Assembly: GCA_002812745.2 (NCBI GenBank)
Contig: NCSJ02000454.1
Location: forward strand, 1-29,533
Reading direction: 5' to 3'
DNA from: Scytalidium lignicola
Taxonomy: Eukaryota; Ascomycota; Leotiomycetes
Length of the DNA: 29,533 nt
Within the stretch, counting starts at the first letter, position 1, and the number at the start of each line of letters is the position of its first letter. The notes under the pieces are model-generated. The model searched no databases, was not told where the DNA came from, and was given only the letters and a program-made list of their open reading frames with translations. The position numbers were made by a program, and so were the translations under genes. Below, piece by piece: positions 20,091 through 29,533 of the stretch.

Positions 20091-22028
20091 ATGGCATTCG
20101 GGTCAGTTAACCCTCCAGGTCAAACCTTTCTCCTCTGGCATCGATTCCATATGCCAACAAAGCATGGCGCTAGGGACGCAGTTGCGGTGGAGCCGAAAGT
20201 TGCCGATAAACTCCTTTCTGCTTACACGTTTTTAGTCGAACACATAGTATTATTTGCTTGGGGAATCACTGTCTTCTCCTTACTTTATATCGTTGTCAAA
20301 ATCTATGAACGATCGGATCCTAGCATACAATTCCATGTCGAAATTTACAAGAAGAAATCGTCACCATATGCGGCTTTCACAACCGTGGTTCAATATCCCT
20401 GGAGGAAGGAATCCAAGCTTCGTCCCTGGGTACTTGCTGGATGGGTTCTATTATGGGTTATTATAGCACTGGGCTTCGTGATAGCTAAATACACGGTATC
20501 CATCATTTTCGCGCCATACATTAAGCTTGACAACGCTGCTCCTGTCAATCCATCCACAATCTTCGTACCACATCTTGACCCTACTAACAATGAGGCTCTC
20601 TACGGTGTCTACTCAATTTCGGTTCCATTAGCATTTCGAGCTGCGGGTAGCGTCGATAACCTTGACAAGGACGACGATGACAACAAAGCACCTCCAGTTT
20701 CAATCGACCAGCCAGAGCTCTTGGACGTCCGTAGTGACGGACAGCAAGTCATACGCTTAGGTTATCAATATAATGTCACTGGATTAGATCTGGGACTGCA
20801 GCATTACCCAGACCTGACATTAAACGTCGAAGGAGCTTGCACAACTGAGTATGGTTGGCTCAACAGCACGAGCAATTCTGACCCAAATGCTCCAGTGGAG
20901 GTCTACTTGCCTTTCAATGATGTCAATCAGGCACAGCAAGTATCACTATTTGATGGTGGCCCACCGATGGCTTATTTCTTTACTGGCCCGTCCACCTCAA
21001 GTACCAATGCTACCTGGGCGGCAATTATCTCCTCCGCAAACCGATGGACTTTTGAGCCCAGTGACGACCCATGGTATTTGACAGAGTCAGTGCCTTCAGA
21101 TTTGAATCCCCCTGCCCCGTACATAGTAAGAACAGCACGACCAGCGCTGTCTTGTTGGCAAAACGATGTATGGTCATATCAGGGACACACCAGCTCTGTG
21201 AACGGGCTAAACACAACTTCACTTTCTGGTCTGAATTTGTCTTGGGGTCTGCAAAACATCCTCGCAAGTCGCCTGGGTCTACCTATGATCTACCGGCTAG
21301 GATCATACCTCCGTGCTTCATCGCTCCAATCTTCCTACAGTTCTCTATCGAATATCTTCAACGCCAGTTCTTCGAGCATACACAACGATCTTCAACGACT
21401 AGTGTCTGCATCTTATATAGCAACTGTCAATGCACTAACAGACACGACCCTTTTTGTCAACACTGTGGACGTCCCAAACGATCTCGATGTCGGCGGCTAT
21501 GCAAATAATGGCACTGGCGACTTCGTGCTATTTACTCAAGACGCAGTTGCACTATCAATCCGCACCTTGATCATCATCCCTGTTATCACAGTTAGCCTAT
21601 GGCTTCTATTCTTCCTACTGATGACTGTACCAATTCCCGGTAGGATAGTTAGGGATCGTCTGAAGCCATCAAAACGGAAAGGACATGATCACACATCAGA
21701 GAAAACCCGTGTAGAAGCCGAAGTTGCTCAAAAACAGGATGATATTGAGAAGGCAGATAATGGAGGGACACCTAACGATCTGGAAACGATTCACACCACT
21801 AAGCCGGCTGAACCGACTGGAAATTCCAAGACAGAACCCCAGGTAGAGATAAAAGAGGTCATAAAAAATCCGCCTAAGAAACCGAAAGACAAGGAAGAAG
21901 AAGAAGCGAAGGGTGAAGATGAAATTAGTGAGATAGTGAACGATGCAGCTTCAGCGTACAGTCTTGGTGGTTCCGTTGCTAATAGCTCCAATATTGCTCA
22001 TGAACTTGTAGAAGGACTAAATGATTAA
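20091..22028 (+). CDS. Fungal membrane protein with large glycosylated ectodomain, function unknown
   Basis: An intact 645-residue single-exon frame. Two hydrophobic segments near the N-terminus (about 48-69 and 112-136) flank a short basic loop. A domain of about 350 residues follows, with many N-glycosylation sequons (NVT, NST, NAT, NTT, NLS, NAS, NGT), then a third membrane segment (about 492-516, TLIIIPVITVSLWLLFFLLM) and a 129-residue hydrophilic tail rich in Lys and Glu (KKPKDKEEEEAKGEDE). With three membrane passes, the ectodomain and the tail would lie on opposite sides, the ectodomain probably lumenal or extracellular. I recognise the type as a conserved fungal hypothetical protein but know no function. 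The start context (AAAATGG) is good, and codon use shows no disruption. Confidence 0.85.
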   Translation: MAFGSVNPPGQTFLLWHRFHMPTKHGARDAVAVEPKVADKLLSAYTFLVEHIVLFAWGITVFSLLYIVVKIYERSDPSIQFHVEIYKKKSSPYAAFTTVVQYPWRKESKLRPWVLAGWVLLWVIIALGFVIAKYTVSIIFAPYIKLDNAAPVNPSTIFVPHLDPTNNEALYGVYSISVPLAFRAAGSVDNLDKDDDDNKAPPVSIDQPELLDVRSDGQQVIRLGYQYNVTGLDLGLQHYPDLTLNVEGACTTEYGWLNSTSNSDPNAPVEVYLPFNDVNQAQQVSLFDGGPPMAYFFTGPSTSSTNATWAAIISSANRWTFEPSDDPWYLTESVPSDLNPPAPYIVRTARPALSCWQNDVWSYQGHTSSVNGLNTTSLSGLNLSWGLQNILASRLGLPMIYRLGSYLRASSLQSSYSSLSNIFNASSSSIHNDLQRLVSASYIATVNALTDTTLFVNTVDVPNDLDVGGYANNGTGDFVLFTQDAVALSIRTLIIIPVITVSLWLLFFLLMTVPIPGRIVRDRLKPSKRKGHDHTSEKTRVEAEVAQKQDDIEKADNGGTPNDLETIHTTKPAEPTGNSKTEPQVEIKEVIKNPPKKPKDKEEEEAKGEDEISEIVNDAASAYSLGGSVANSSNIAHELVEGLND

Positions 22029-22948
22029 ATGATCAAGGGAATAGTTTAAGTTTAAGAGGACTTGGTTGGATATTGCTGGAGTCATGTTTGATGATTTATG
22101 ACTGTGATTTGGTTAGTTAACGATGTTATGTCAAAATAGGTGATATAAGTTGGCTGTACCGTACGAAGGCTCTGATAATCTTTATAGTTGTCCTCCTACT
22201 TCAATTCTAAGACCCGAAGTGTCTCTTCCTCTTCTAAAGCTGTCTTTTCATGCGCCTTCATTCATCTAAGTTGCGTCTGGAATGAAAAACATTACCTTTT
22301 CGCATAACCACGCGTGTCCTAATCTAGAGAAATTATACGAAGGTGCGACTCTTTTGTACAAGGCTATGATTTACGTAAGAATCTAATGACAGAAAACTAC
22401 TGTAGAACTTGAAAATTATTCTTACCGTGATGGTTACACTTGCTATGCGAACAATTATCATATCCTGTGTAGTCATCCCACGAAAAATATCTTTCTGTGG
22501 TTTTGAAGAGTATTCCTCGACCTAGATTTATGTTTTAAATTGGAAAAACAATTGGTCCATCGAATAGAGCAAGAATGACACCGATTGGAAAGTTTTGCTT
22601 TTGTTTAAAAAAAGTTAAATGCATTATGGTGCCGAATTCAGCAGTCTTGGTGAGTGGATTTACTAAGTTTTAGCCTTGCCGTATTCTATCACCAGCAGCT
22701 ATCGGCGGAACGAGGCCGACGATTGGAGTTAGCACAATCTTGGCGCTAATATGAATTCAGGGGTTGGCTGTCGCATCAGATGCACGTCTGATATCTATGC
22801 AGTCATTCAAAATAAAAGGAAATGGTCTTTACAATTTTGTTTTGACAAGTAGAACTCAGGTATTTGTGTTCTGGGCTTAAGAAAAATCGTTGCTTAAGCT
22901 CTTCAATCACTCATGCGTGTTTGAACGAAAGAGCTAACGACAATTGAA
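22029..22948. other. Intergenic region without a supported gene
   Basis: The 920 bases between two rightward genes contain no open frame with coding character. They should hold the 3' end of the membrane protein gene and the promoter of the following gene. No repeat or RNA gene was recognised. Confidence 0.5.
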
Positions 22949-25583
22949 ATGGCAGGCGAGGTTGAGGAGTCTAGCAAGACAAACCCGAAGAAGAATAGCT
23001 CCTCTTCAACCTTAACCCGCCATCCGGACAATGGCCCTGACTGCAATACCAATTTTGATGAAGCTTACTGCAAGCGTCTCGAAGTGCTGAATCAGTCCCC
23101 CAGAGAGTTCGTGAACTGCTTCAACGTCCGAAGACTTCGAATGCTACAGTGGATATGGAGCTGGATCGACGCATCTCGGATCCATGACTGGAAGAAACCT
23201 ACCCCAGAAGGTTTAGAGCAATTTCTTGCAGCCGGGGAGCGGCTCTTTGACATGCGCAAACAAAAGAAGAGTCAGGCCAAAATCTCGCAAGTGGCAGCAG
23301 ACTATATAATCCATCAACGAGGCCCGGGCAGAGAACGTTATATCAAATACTTTGTCGGACAAGTGCTATGGAGCTTCTATGAGCGATACCCGAAAGCAGT
23401 TCCCTGTATCACGAAGGACCAAGACTCTCTCCGGTGTGCCATTGAGTCTATCCTCTCATTTCCCGATTCAGATCTTTCCAAAGTCATTCCTGAGATCGCA
23501 GCGTTCGTCCCTGCTGTGGCTAGTGAAAGTATTGACGACGCCTTTGGAAATTGGAGCACTGGGACTTTATATTATCTGTGTCGACGAGTACTTAACCTTT
23601 CGAAACAGAACAAAGAGCCGGAGAGCGCTCATACGATTAAGATCCGAAAAGTCTTAGCACCTCACTGTGATTTTCATGAAAAGCGAGAGCTATATGCCGA
23701 GGCGATGGAGCTTTCGACAAAAATTCATGGTCCATACCACTATGTTACGTGGGAACTGACTGAATGTCTTGGGAAGTTCTTTTTGACTGAGGCACCTGAA
23801 TATATTCTTAATCATTACTTTCATCGATTTCAGGGGAACAAGGTTAACGGCGTACGGGAGCTCTACGAAAGGTTTCTTCACGGGCTACGAAATGACAAAG
23901 ATGAAGATGCCAAACTCCTGAAGGAAGAAATTGCGCCGGTATTAGCCGAATTTTACATGGAATATAATGATGATCGTAAAGGAAGGATATTGCTTTGGGA
24001 AGTAAGTGAAAAGAATAGCTCCCAGTTATACAACGATAATTGGGTTCCCTTTAATGGCCCGAGGGGGCTGGGGGGGCTGAGTTCCCGCCGTCTAATAAAG
24101 TCGATACACGCCGCAGAAAACCTCAGCCCCTACTTAGATTTCAAGTATAGCAGCCTGGAAATATGTATCTTCCCGTTCGAGAAAGTATTACTCACTGCAG
24201 TGGAGCCTTCGGAAGAAGAGAAGAAAGTCAAGTGGCATCCAGTGTGGGAGAAATTGCCTGTTGATGGACCAGATATAGGCTCCACGGTGTGGTTAGACGG
24301 TCTTGAGGGTGGCTATGAGCCGAAGACTTTGCGCGAAGCAGATAGTTCGATGGTTCTCCAAGTGCCATATCTTACTTACCGACATTTTGAGTCTTCCGAG
24401 TTATATCATGCTGGTAGAACGTACGAATCTTATCGCAAAGGATCAGTGGAGCAGCCATCTCTTGCAGAGTGGCGATCGAAGATTGATGAAGAAAGCAGAT
24501 ATAGCATTTTCTTTCATTTCCAATCATGCCCTAGACAGTTCTTTGTTCGAGAGTCTTGGCCAGATGTTGGCGGTATATTGGTTGATCCAGAGCAAGGTCA
24601 AATTAAGAAGTACATCTACGATAATGATACAGGAGCTCTGAAGGCGTTGGATAAAGGACTACCTGACCATGTCAAGGTGTGTAAGACACATATACCGACT
24701 ATGCCTTTTCTGAAGCTAATGGATTCAGGGTGGAGAACTAAACTGCTTAACCTTTGGTCAGGTAGACAGAGTTCCTGGATTCTTCAACAATACTCCTGGA
24801 GACACAGCGATACTTGACCATTCACAAGTTGCTGGAGGACTCAATCTCATATCCACTGACTGGGGCGACTGGAAACGATTTGTCCTACACAAATGCGACT
24901 CGGGGCTTGAACCAAAGATTTTGTCAACTGATGGGACACCACTTCTCGTACTTGGATATATCTACGGATCATGGGTCGATTTCACTCTTAGTAAGAAGTG
25001 GACTGGCCTGCAAGTGTATGTTGTGCGAGCACGGTTTAATGTCTCAGCTGTGGATAGAATAAACAACCACTCGTGTCACTTTGTTTTGAACCCAGATAAT
25101 TTGTGCGGTTATAGGGAGTATCCAAGTTCGTTTATAAGATCCCAGTTGAGAAAAGCAACTAAGAAGATCAACAGTGTCTGCTGAGGAAGCCCGCTCCGTA
25201 TGCAGCTTTCTCAACCCATCCTTACTTCGGGTTATGCACCACAGCTTCCTAGAGCCATTTGTCTGTACAATGGCTATGGGTCTGCCCGATGATTTCAAAG
25301 GCGTAACAGGTAAGCTCAGCATATAGAAGGCTATCACCAGTGATACTAATTTGAAATATTAGTGGATGGGCCAGGCCGCCACTCAAACCTAATCACAGAG
25401 CTCTCCCGACGTGCTCAATGGGATAACCAGTTCACAGAAACATACTGGGATGGGGCCAGATTAAGAGTCCATTACGATCTGCTTGATGAACAGATGAAAA
25501 CGGAAGCGATAATGAGAAAGGAATGGAATGCAAGATATTCGAAAGCCGTGAAGACCTGGACTCGCCAGTATAGCAGTGCCTAG
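22949..25583 (+). CDS. Large uncharacterised fungal protein, apparently split by two frameshifts
   Basis: The first 24721 or so bases of coding text run open from the ATG at 22949: an acidic/Ser-rich start, a mostly helical region, then PVDGPDIGSTVWLDGLEGGY and HIPTMPFLKLM. At about 24721 the coherent text moves one frame: IQGGELNCLTFGQVDRVPGF, then NNTPGDTAILDHSQVAGGLN, TDWGDWKRFVLHKCDSGLEP and DGTPLLVLGYIYGSWVDFTL. Near 25130-25160 it shifts again to TVSAEEARSVCSFLNPSLLR and LEPFVCTMAMGLPDDFKGVT. A 53-bp intron (25310-25362) joins VDGPGRHSNLITELSRRAQW, ending at TAG 25581. Text on both sides of each shift looks like one protein, about 850 residues if continuous. No intron bridges the shifts. 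I do not recognise a domain. It is either a recent pseudogene or affected by sequencing errors. Confidence 0.7.
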
Positions 25584-26336
25584 TATATATAAAGAACCTA
25601 ATTACTTCAAATAATTATCTCTGGGCATGCTTAATGGCTAACCTTTACTGGAGAGTTAGGGTAAACAGCAGCTATATCCATATATCNTTTTTTATATATA
25701 AGCTGCCTTCCACCGCTATCCATTAATTTCTCGAGGACCCCCCCAGCTGTATAACCAAACAAAGACTGGATTTTGTATTCGATATTCTAAATTGAGGTTA
25801 GTTAATTTGTACCTTTCATATAAGTGAACAGGGCAGGGCATAGCTTGTCCCACCTTCTGTTTTACGATTTCGGTTCGGCCGATCCATTGTTGGCGTATAT
25901 TCTGTGGCTTCAACTTATGTGTACAACACGAATGCCATTGTTGAATAGAATTTAATTACCATTTTACTATCATGCACTCTACAATACGTAAAGGATGCTT
26001 GGTAAATACGAATTTTTATAAAATTTTTAAACTATCAAGCGTCGACTGCAAGTTTCAAGAATCGTAGTCGCAATAAAGGAGGCAAAAATCAGTTGGAAAC
26101 AATATTCGGCCAAATAGCTTTCCATAGCAACTTAAAAGAGTGTAATTAGTTAGACAGGCAGATATTACCTAAAGCGATATAGCGAAACGCAAGCAGCTCC
26201 TCCATGACACGCAACCTGTGTTCCTTACCAATCCTGATTCCTTCCTTTTTCTCCCGTAACGACTAAACTGGCAGTCAATTCCAGATTACTGGAAACAATA
26301 TAGCTGTAGCTCCTATGGATAAACATGCCCTTTAAA
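25584..26336. other. Intergenic region between convergent genes
   Basis: AT-rich, with one N at 25687 before a T run and a small TATATA tract beside it. No coding region is supported; the minus-strand frame at 25716-25913 has no recognisable character. Confidence 0.5.
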
Positions 26337-27295
26337 TCATAGGGGTGTACCTTTGGGGCCATTGATACGTCTCATAAGCACGGCATAGTCTTCATGCTGT
26401 CTATTGGCGGGTGTCCGCCATTCGTGATGCATTATTGAGCAACTTTTATATGCCGCGAAGTATTGGCAGCATGTGCATTGGGAGTCGGCGGAACACGCTT
26501 TAGCACAAGACTTCTTATCGCTAGTGACGAAAGATCTCGCGCTGCTCCACCCAGTTATCTTATGGCACATATACTCATATTCGGAGCTGGTTACAGAGAC
26601 AGGCCCAAGCGTGTTTATCGTCTAGAAAATTAAAGGTTAGCGTGGCTCAAACAACTCATATTATTAAAGACGATAATTCTGTAGAAAGAAAGTTATCACA
26701 AACTTTTATCATCGAGCACAACCCCTGAAGTCTTATTTTTTTCAGGCACACACGACTGCTCCCCACCTCCGGTAGTGTTGCTTCCTTTGTCATCTCCAGA
26801 ACTCTTACGGTCCCCAGAGCCTTTCCCTCCCCCAGTTCCTCCTTTTCCTCCTTTTCCTCCTTCACGGCCCCTACCGCCCCCAGTAGTACTTTCGTCATCC
26901 CCAGAAATTTTGCCACCTCCAACTCCTTTGTTATCTGTGGCCCTATTGCTGGCCTTGCCATCTCCAGATGCTTTATTATCCCCAGGTCCTTTTTGTTCTC
27001 CAGAACCCTTCTCACCTGCAGTTCCTTTATCTGTAGCACCTTTGCCTTCTCCAGTACTTTTCCCTTCACCAGAACCTTTACTATCTCCCGTACCTTTATT
27101 ATCCGTAGGACCCGTTTTACCCTTATTATCTCCAGTTCCTTTGCCATCACCAAAGCGCTTCCCACCAGAACCTTTGTTGTCTGTAAAGCCCTTTCCATCC
27201 TCGGAGCCTTTGTTGTCTCCAGAACCTTTATTATCTTTAATAACATCGTCATTGCCATGACCCAACCCAGATCCCGATCCTGAGCCTGAGCCGGA

Positions 27296-27357
<62 letters not shown>

Positions 27358-27775
27358 CAGATCCTGACCCTGACCCTGACCCAGATCCTGAACCGGATCC
27401 TGAGCCTTGGCCTCCTTTTCCTTTATCATGGTTACCTTCCACGATGGGTTTTTGATCACCACTTTCTCCCACAAAAGAGCCCTGATTTTTCTCCCCACTA
27501 CTACCCTTATTGCAACACACATATCGTACCTTGCCCTGACTGTCGTATGTCACGACAACATAGTCACAATCGTACTTTTTGCGATCGCAGCTACCTAGAA
27601 TAGGGACGGAGGCGCTGCCCTAAGAACCAGCGCAACTATAGGTTGATTCGCAGGTACCTGGGGCGATGAAGCTGTGAACTTGGGAAGACTCACACGATCT
27701 ATAGCTGTTCTGGCCAAGGGCGAGGCGGGCTAGTACTATACCAAGGCTGAACGCTGGAAATAGTGTCGTCTTCAT
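26337..27775 (-). CDS. Secreted Cys-module / Gly-Ser-Lys repeat / PAN-Apple-like protein with an early stop
   Basis: The ATG at 27775 starts a signal peptide (MKTTLFPAFSLGIVLARLALG). A cysteine module follows: CESSQVHSFIAPGTCESTYS, then SCDRKKYDCDYVVVTYDSQG and RYVCCNKG. A TAG at 27622-27620 lies inside it in frame. Downstream is about 230 residues of Gly/Ser/Lys/Asp-rich repeats, then EQSCVPEKNKTSG. An intron then probably leads to a C-terminal exon ending at 26337 with ARSFVTSDKKSCAKACSADS, CTCCQYF and KSCSIMHHEW, which resembles a PAN/Apple-like cysteine domain. A good branch point (GCTAAC, about 26644) and acceptor (TTTTCTAG, ending 26627) are visible, but the donor and joining phase are unsettled. 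The stop could be a lesion, or be skipped by a 99-nt intron (GTGAGT to ATTCTAG) that keeps the frame but deletes three Cys. Confidence 0.62.
26780..27245 (-). repeat. Degenerate GDNKGS-type minisatellite inside the secreted protein gene
   Basis: On the coding strand, units of about 12-24 bases encode variants of G-x-G-D-N/G-K-G-S/T (GSGDNKGSEDGKG, TDNKGTGDSKGSGEGKST, GDGKASNRATDNKG). Spacing varies but the frame is always kept. The encoded region would be flexible and basic, likely a spacer between the two cysteine modules. Confidence 0.75.
27246..27415 (-). repeat. Gly-Ser hexanucleotide repeat, perfect (CCAGAG)n core at 27297-27361
   Basis: The core is about 10.8 perfect copies of CCAGAG (plus strand), flanked by diverged units such as CCTGAC and CCGGAT. 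The gene frame reads Gly-Ser dipeptides; another minus frame reads Ala-Leu, and the plus strand reads Pro-Glu-like text, so long open frames exist in several frames as artefacts. Six-base units change copy number without breaking the frame. Confidence 0.9.
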
Positions 27776-29297
27776 GATTCGGTGAATTGGAAACCGGTAG
27801 AATAATGCAAGGTGTATGATCGTAAAGTCTTTAGTGAAGCTAATAACAGCCGTTATAACAACTTTAGAGGGCTATTTGATGGGTTCTAATATAGTCTAAT
27901 GTGATATAGTCACTGGTAGGAGCATGCAAGATCTCTAGACCGGGTGCAATCGTTGTGAAGAGCCATCAGACATGTGACTGAGAGAAGAGAATCTCTGGCA
28001 AACCATTATTATTTATTGACTGTTACCTCAATCTCAATTTGGAAGAGATCGGATGCCTTCTATCCCTCAGCTGTTGATGAACAGCCACAAGTGATGCAAA
28101 TGGACAGCTGAGTTGGGTCATTGCTGCTGGATTGAAATGAAAATCTAGGGTACATGAGAGCTGAACTGCAGATGTCATGAATATGGACCCCCGCTCTTCA
28201 CATTTGTGGCTTCAAGACGAATATTTTAATCAGTCTAAGCACAATGTTAATACTCGCTTTGAAAATGATAATTCCTTCTCTTGCATATCGGTTAAGAGAA
28301 ATTTATTCAAGAGATTCCCATATAACCATAAAGAGCACTCAAGCTGGAAATTTATAAGAAGTTAGAAGAAACCTGAACCTTGTAAAAGCTCAGGATGTAT
28401 TTTGACAAACCAAATGGACTTAGGAAACTTTCGGTCACACGGCGTAGTGAGGGAGAATGTCATAAAAGATGAAACATGCATGTAAATATATAACAATCCG
28501 GAAAGCACCCACCTATCGGACTATTATCTTTGCTGATGGGGTCGCATATGCGGTCGCCGAACTGTATTGCCACAGCGTGACCAAAAATTGAAATTCAATA
28601 GTGTAGGTCCTATGTGCTACACTGCGGTTCTCATATCAGGCGAGCGGAATGTTATGCTAACAAGACTCGGCCGTTCGATGGGCCAAGCGAATACTAGAAA
28701 ATACCCCGCAGGAGGAAAGAGCAAGGTAAAAGCAAACAATATTAGAGCTCACAGGCGAACATGTTTGGCAGGCGTACAGATAGACAATCAAGGAGTAGGG
28801 CAGGTGGCTTAGGTCCATATGATCGTCGTTTTAAGCGCCGTTTTCTAGCTTAGGGCTCATAACCAATAGGATCTTGCTCAAGGGCATTAGAGCAAAGAGA
28901 AGGGGCACAGCCTGCAGATGCAGTCCAACCCACTCATTTACTCCTCAGCAACGAATAATGTGGGCTGAACATGTTACTGTAATAGAAAAAGGAGATGATA
29001 ACCAGTATGTTTTATCGGGTCGGTAAATGTTTCCGGGGCTTCCGGTGCTTCTCGACTCTCGAGAATAACCAAAAAATTACCAGATGACCGACTAAAAAAT
29101 ATCCCTTGAATTTGCTCTATTAAAAGAACTTTTAAAAAACATGCCAATCTATTTTGCGTAACCTATGTCAAAGAACATTGGCTCTCAACGATCATATAGT
29201 GTACTTCTTCAAGTTGCTATGGTACTTAACAAGACTCGATCTATATTAGTACAATTACTCTCCGGAATATAGAAGTGTTGAATCGGCAATAAACTTA

Positions 29298-29298
<1 letters not shown>

Positions 29299-29328
<30 letters not shown>
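29299..29328. repeat. (ATT)10 microsatellite
   Basis: Ten perfect tandem copies of ATT in noncoding AT-rich sequence. Likely length-variable between strains. Confidence 0.95.
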
Positions 29329-29329
<1 letters not shown>

Positions 29330-29426
29330 TTACACCGTAGGCTATAAGGCCACCCTAAGGGTATGCAGGATAACTACACTGTCATACAGGAAACCGTGCC
29401 AGTTCCCTGGCCGGGTGAAAACCTCC

Positions 29427-29533
29427 ATGCTGCTCTTTATCTGCTTAGGTGCAATTGCCTTGCCTTGTCTTTACTATCCTCTTGTCTGGTACTCAGCTTA
29501 CCAGCTTGGTTGGGGAGAGTTTCGCTGTGCTAT
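29427..29533 (+). other. Open frame running off the window edge, doubtful
   Basis: From the ATG at 29427 a frame stays open to the end and begins MLLFICLGAIALPCLYYPLV, which is hydrophobic and could be a signal peptide or membrane segment. It is only 35 codons long inside the window and has no recognisable domain. Confidence 0.15.

Larger units (their letters stand above)
27776..29533. other. Gene-poor right end of the window
   Basis: The left part is the upstream region of the secreted repeat protein. Short open frames at 28177-28365 and 28567-28812 lack domains and plausible splicing. I see no RNA gene. The only clear structure is the ATT microsatellite at 29299-29328. Confidence 0.5.

Noticed and set aside
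24661..24800. Intron to explain the first frame change in the 22949 gene
   Set aside because: No GT..AG pair of usable length lies between the last text of one frame and the first text of the next; a one-base shift fits better.
26775..27260. Plus-strand Pro-rich frame of 161 codons
   Set aside because: It is antisense of the same repeat region, with no start context or domain.
26656..27522. Long minus-strand frame of 288 codons with Ala-Leu repeats
   Set aside because: It is the frame-shifted reading of the Gly/Ser/Lys repeat. The other frame has the signal peptide, cysteines and repeat logic.
1..29533. tRNA, rRNA, CRISPR array or a multi-gene defence-like system
   Set aside because: No cloverleaf, rRNA block, regularly spaced repeats or co-directional operon-like set was seen. 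The genome type is fungal and the genes appear unrelated in function.

Overview
The window looks like nuclear DNA of a filamentous ascomycete (Pezizomycotina). The evidence is short introns of 50-110 bp with GT..AG ends and RCTRAC-type branch points, gene families typical of these fungi, and a transposon damaged in the way repeat-induced point mutation (RIP) damages repeats. The class cannot be fixed from the sequence.

Layout. 1-5040 is an AT-rich relic of an autonomous Helitron (Rep plus Pif1-like helicase) on the minus strand. It stays in one reading frame for about 3.5 kb (1349-4843) but carries roughly twenty in-frame stops, many at conserved tryptophans. 5041-5400 is a poor-quality junction with five single Ns. 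5401-8290 (minus) is a five-exon GH3 beta-glucosidase with a PA14 domain; it is intact once the spurious N at 6121 is ignored. 10462-11151 (minus) is a small secreted protein with eight cysteines and a proposed 54-bp intron. 13038-14710 (plus) is a fungal transcription-factor-domain protein without a zinc cluster, with one apparent frameshift. 15253-17211 (plus) is a pseudogene of an AIM9-like phosphotransferase, with introns still recognisable. 17523-18745 (minus) is a three-exon fasciclin protein with a signal peptide and a GPI-like tail. 20091-22028 (plus) is an intact single-exon membrane protein with a large glycosylatable ectodomain. 22949-25583 (plus) is a large uncharacterised fungal protein, apparently broken by two frameshifts. 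26337-27775 (minus) encodes a secreted protein with a cysteine module, a long Gly/Ser/Lys repeat region and a PAN/Apple-like tail, and has an early in-frame TAG. The right end is gene-poor and holds an (ATT)10 microsatellite.

The genes do not form an obvious pathway. What they share is an accessory, fast-decaying character: one dead transposon, one clear pseudogene, three genes with apparent reading-frame damage, and four predicted secreted or surface proteins (10462, 17523, 20091, 26337). I found no convincing new multi-gene system. The observations most worth following are the RIP pattern in the Helitron, an intron whose 5' splice site is complementary to its branch point, and the cysteine/GS-repeat/PAN protein.
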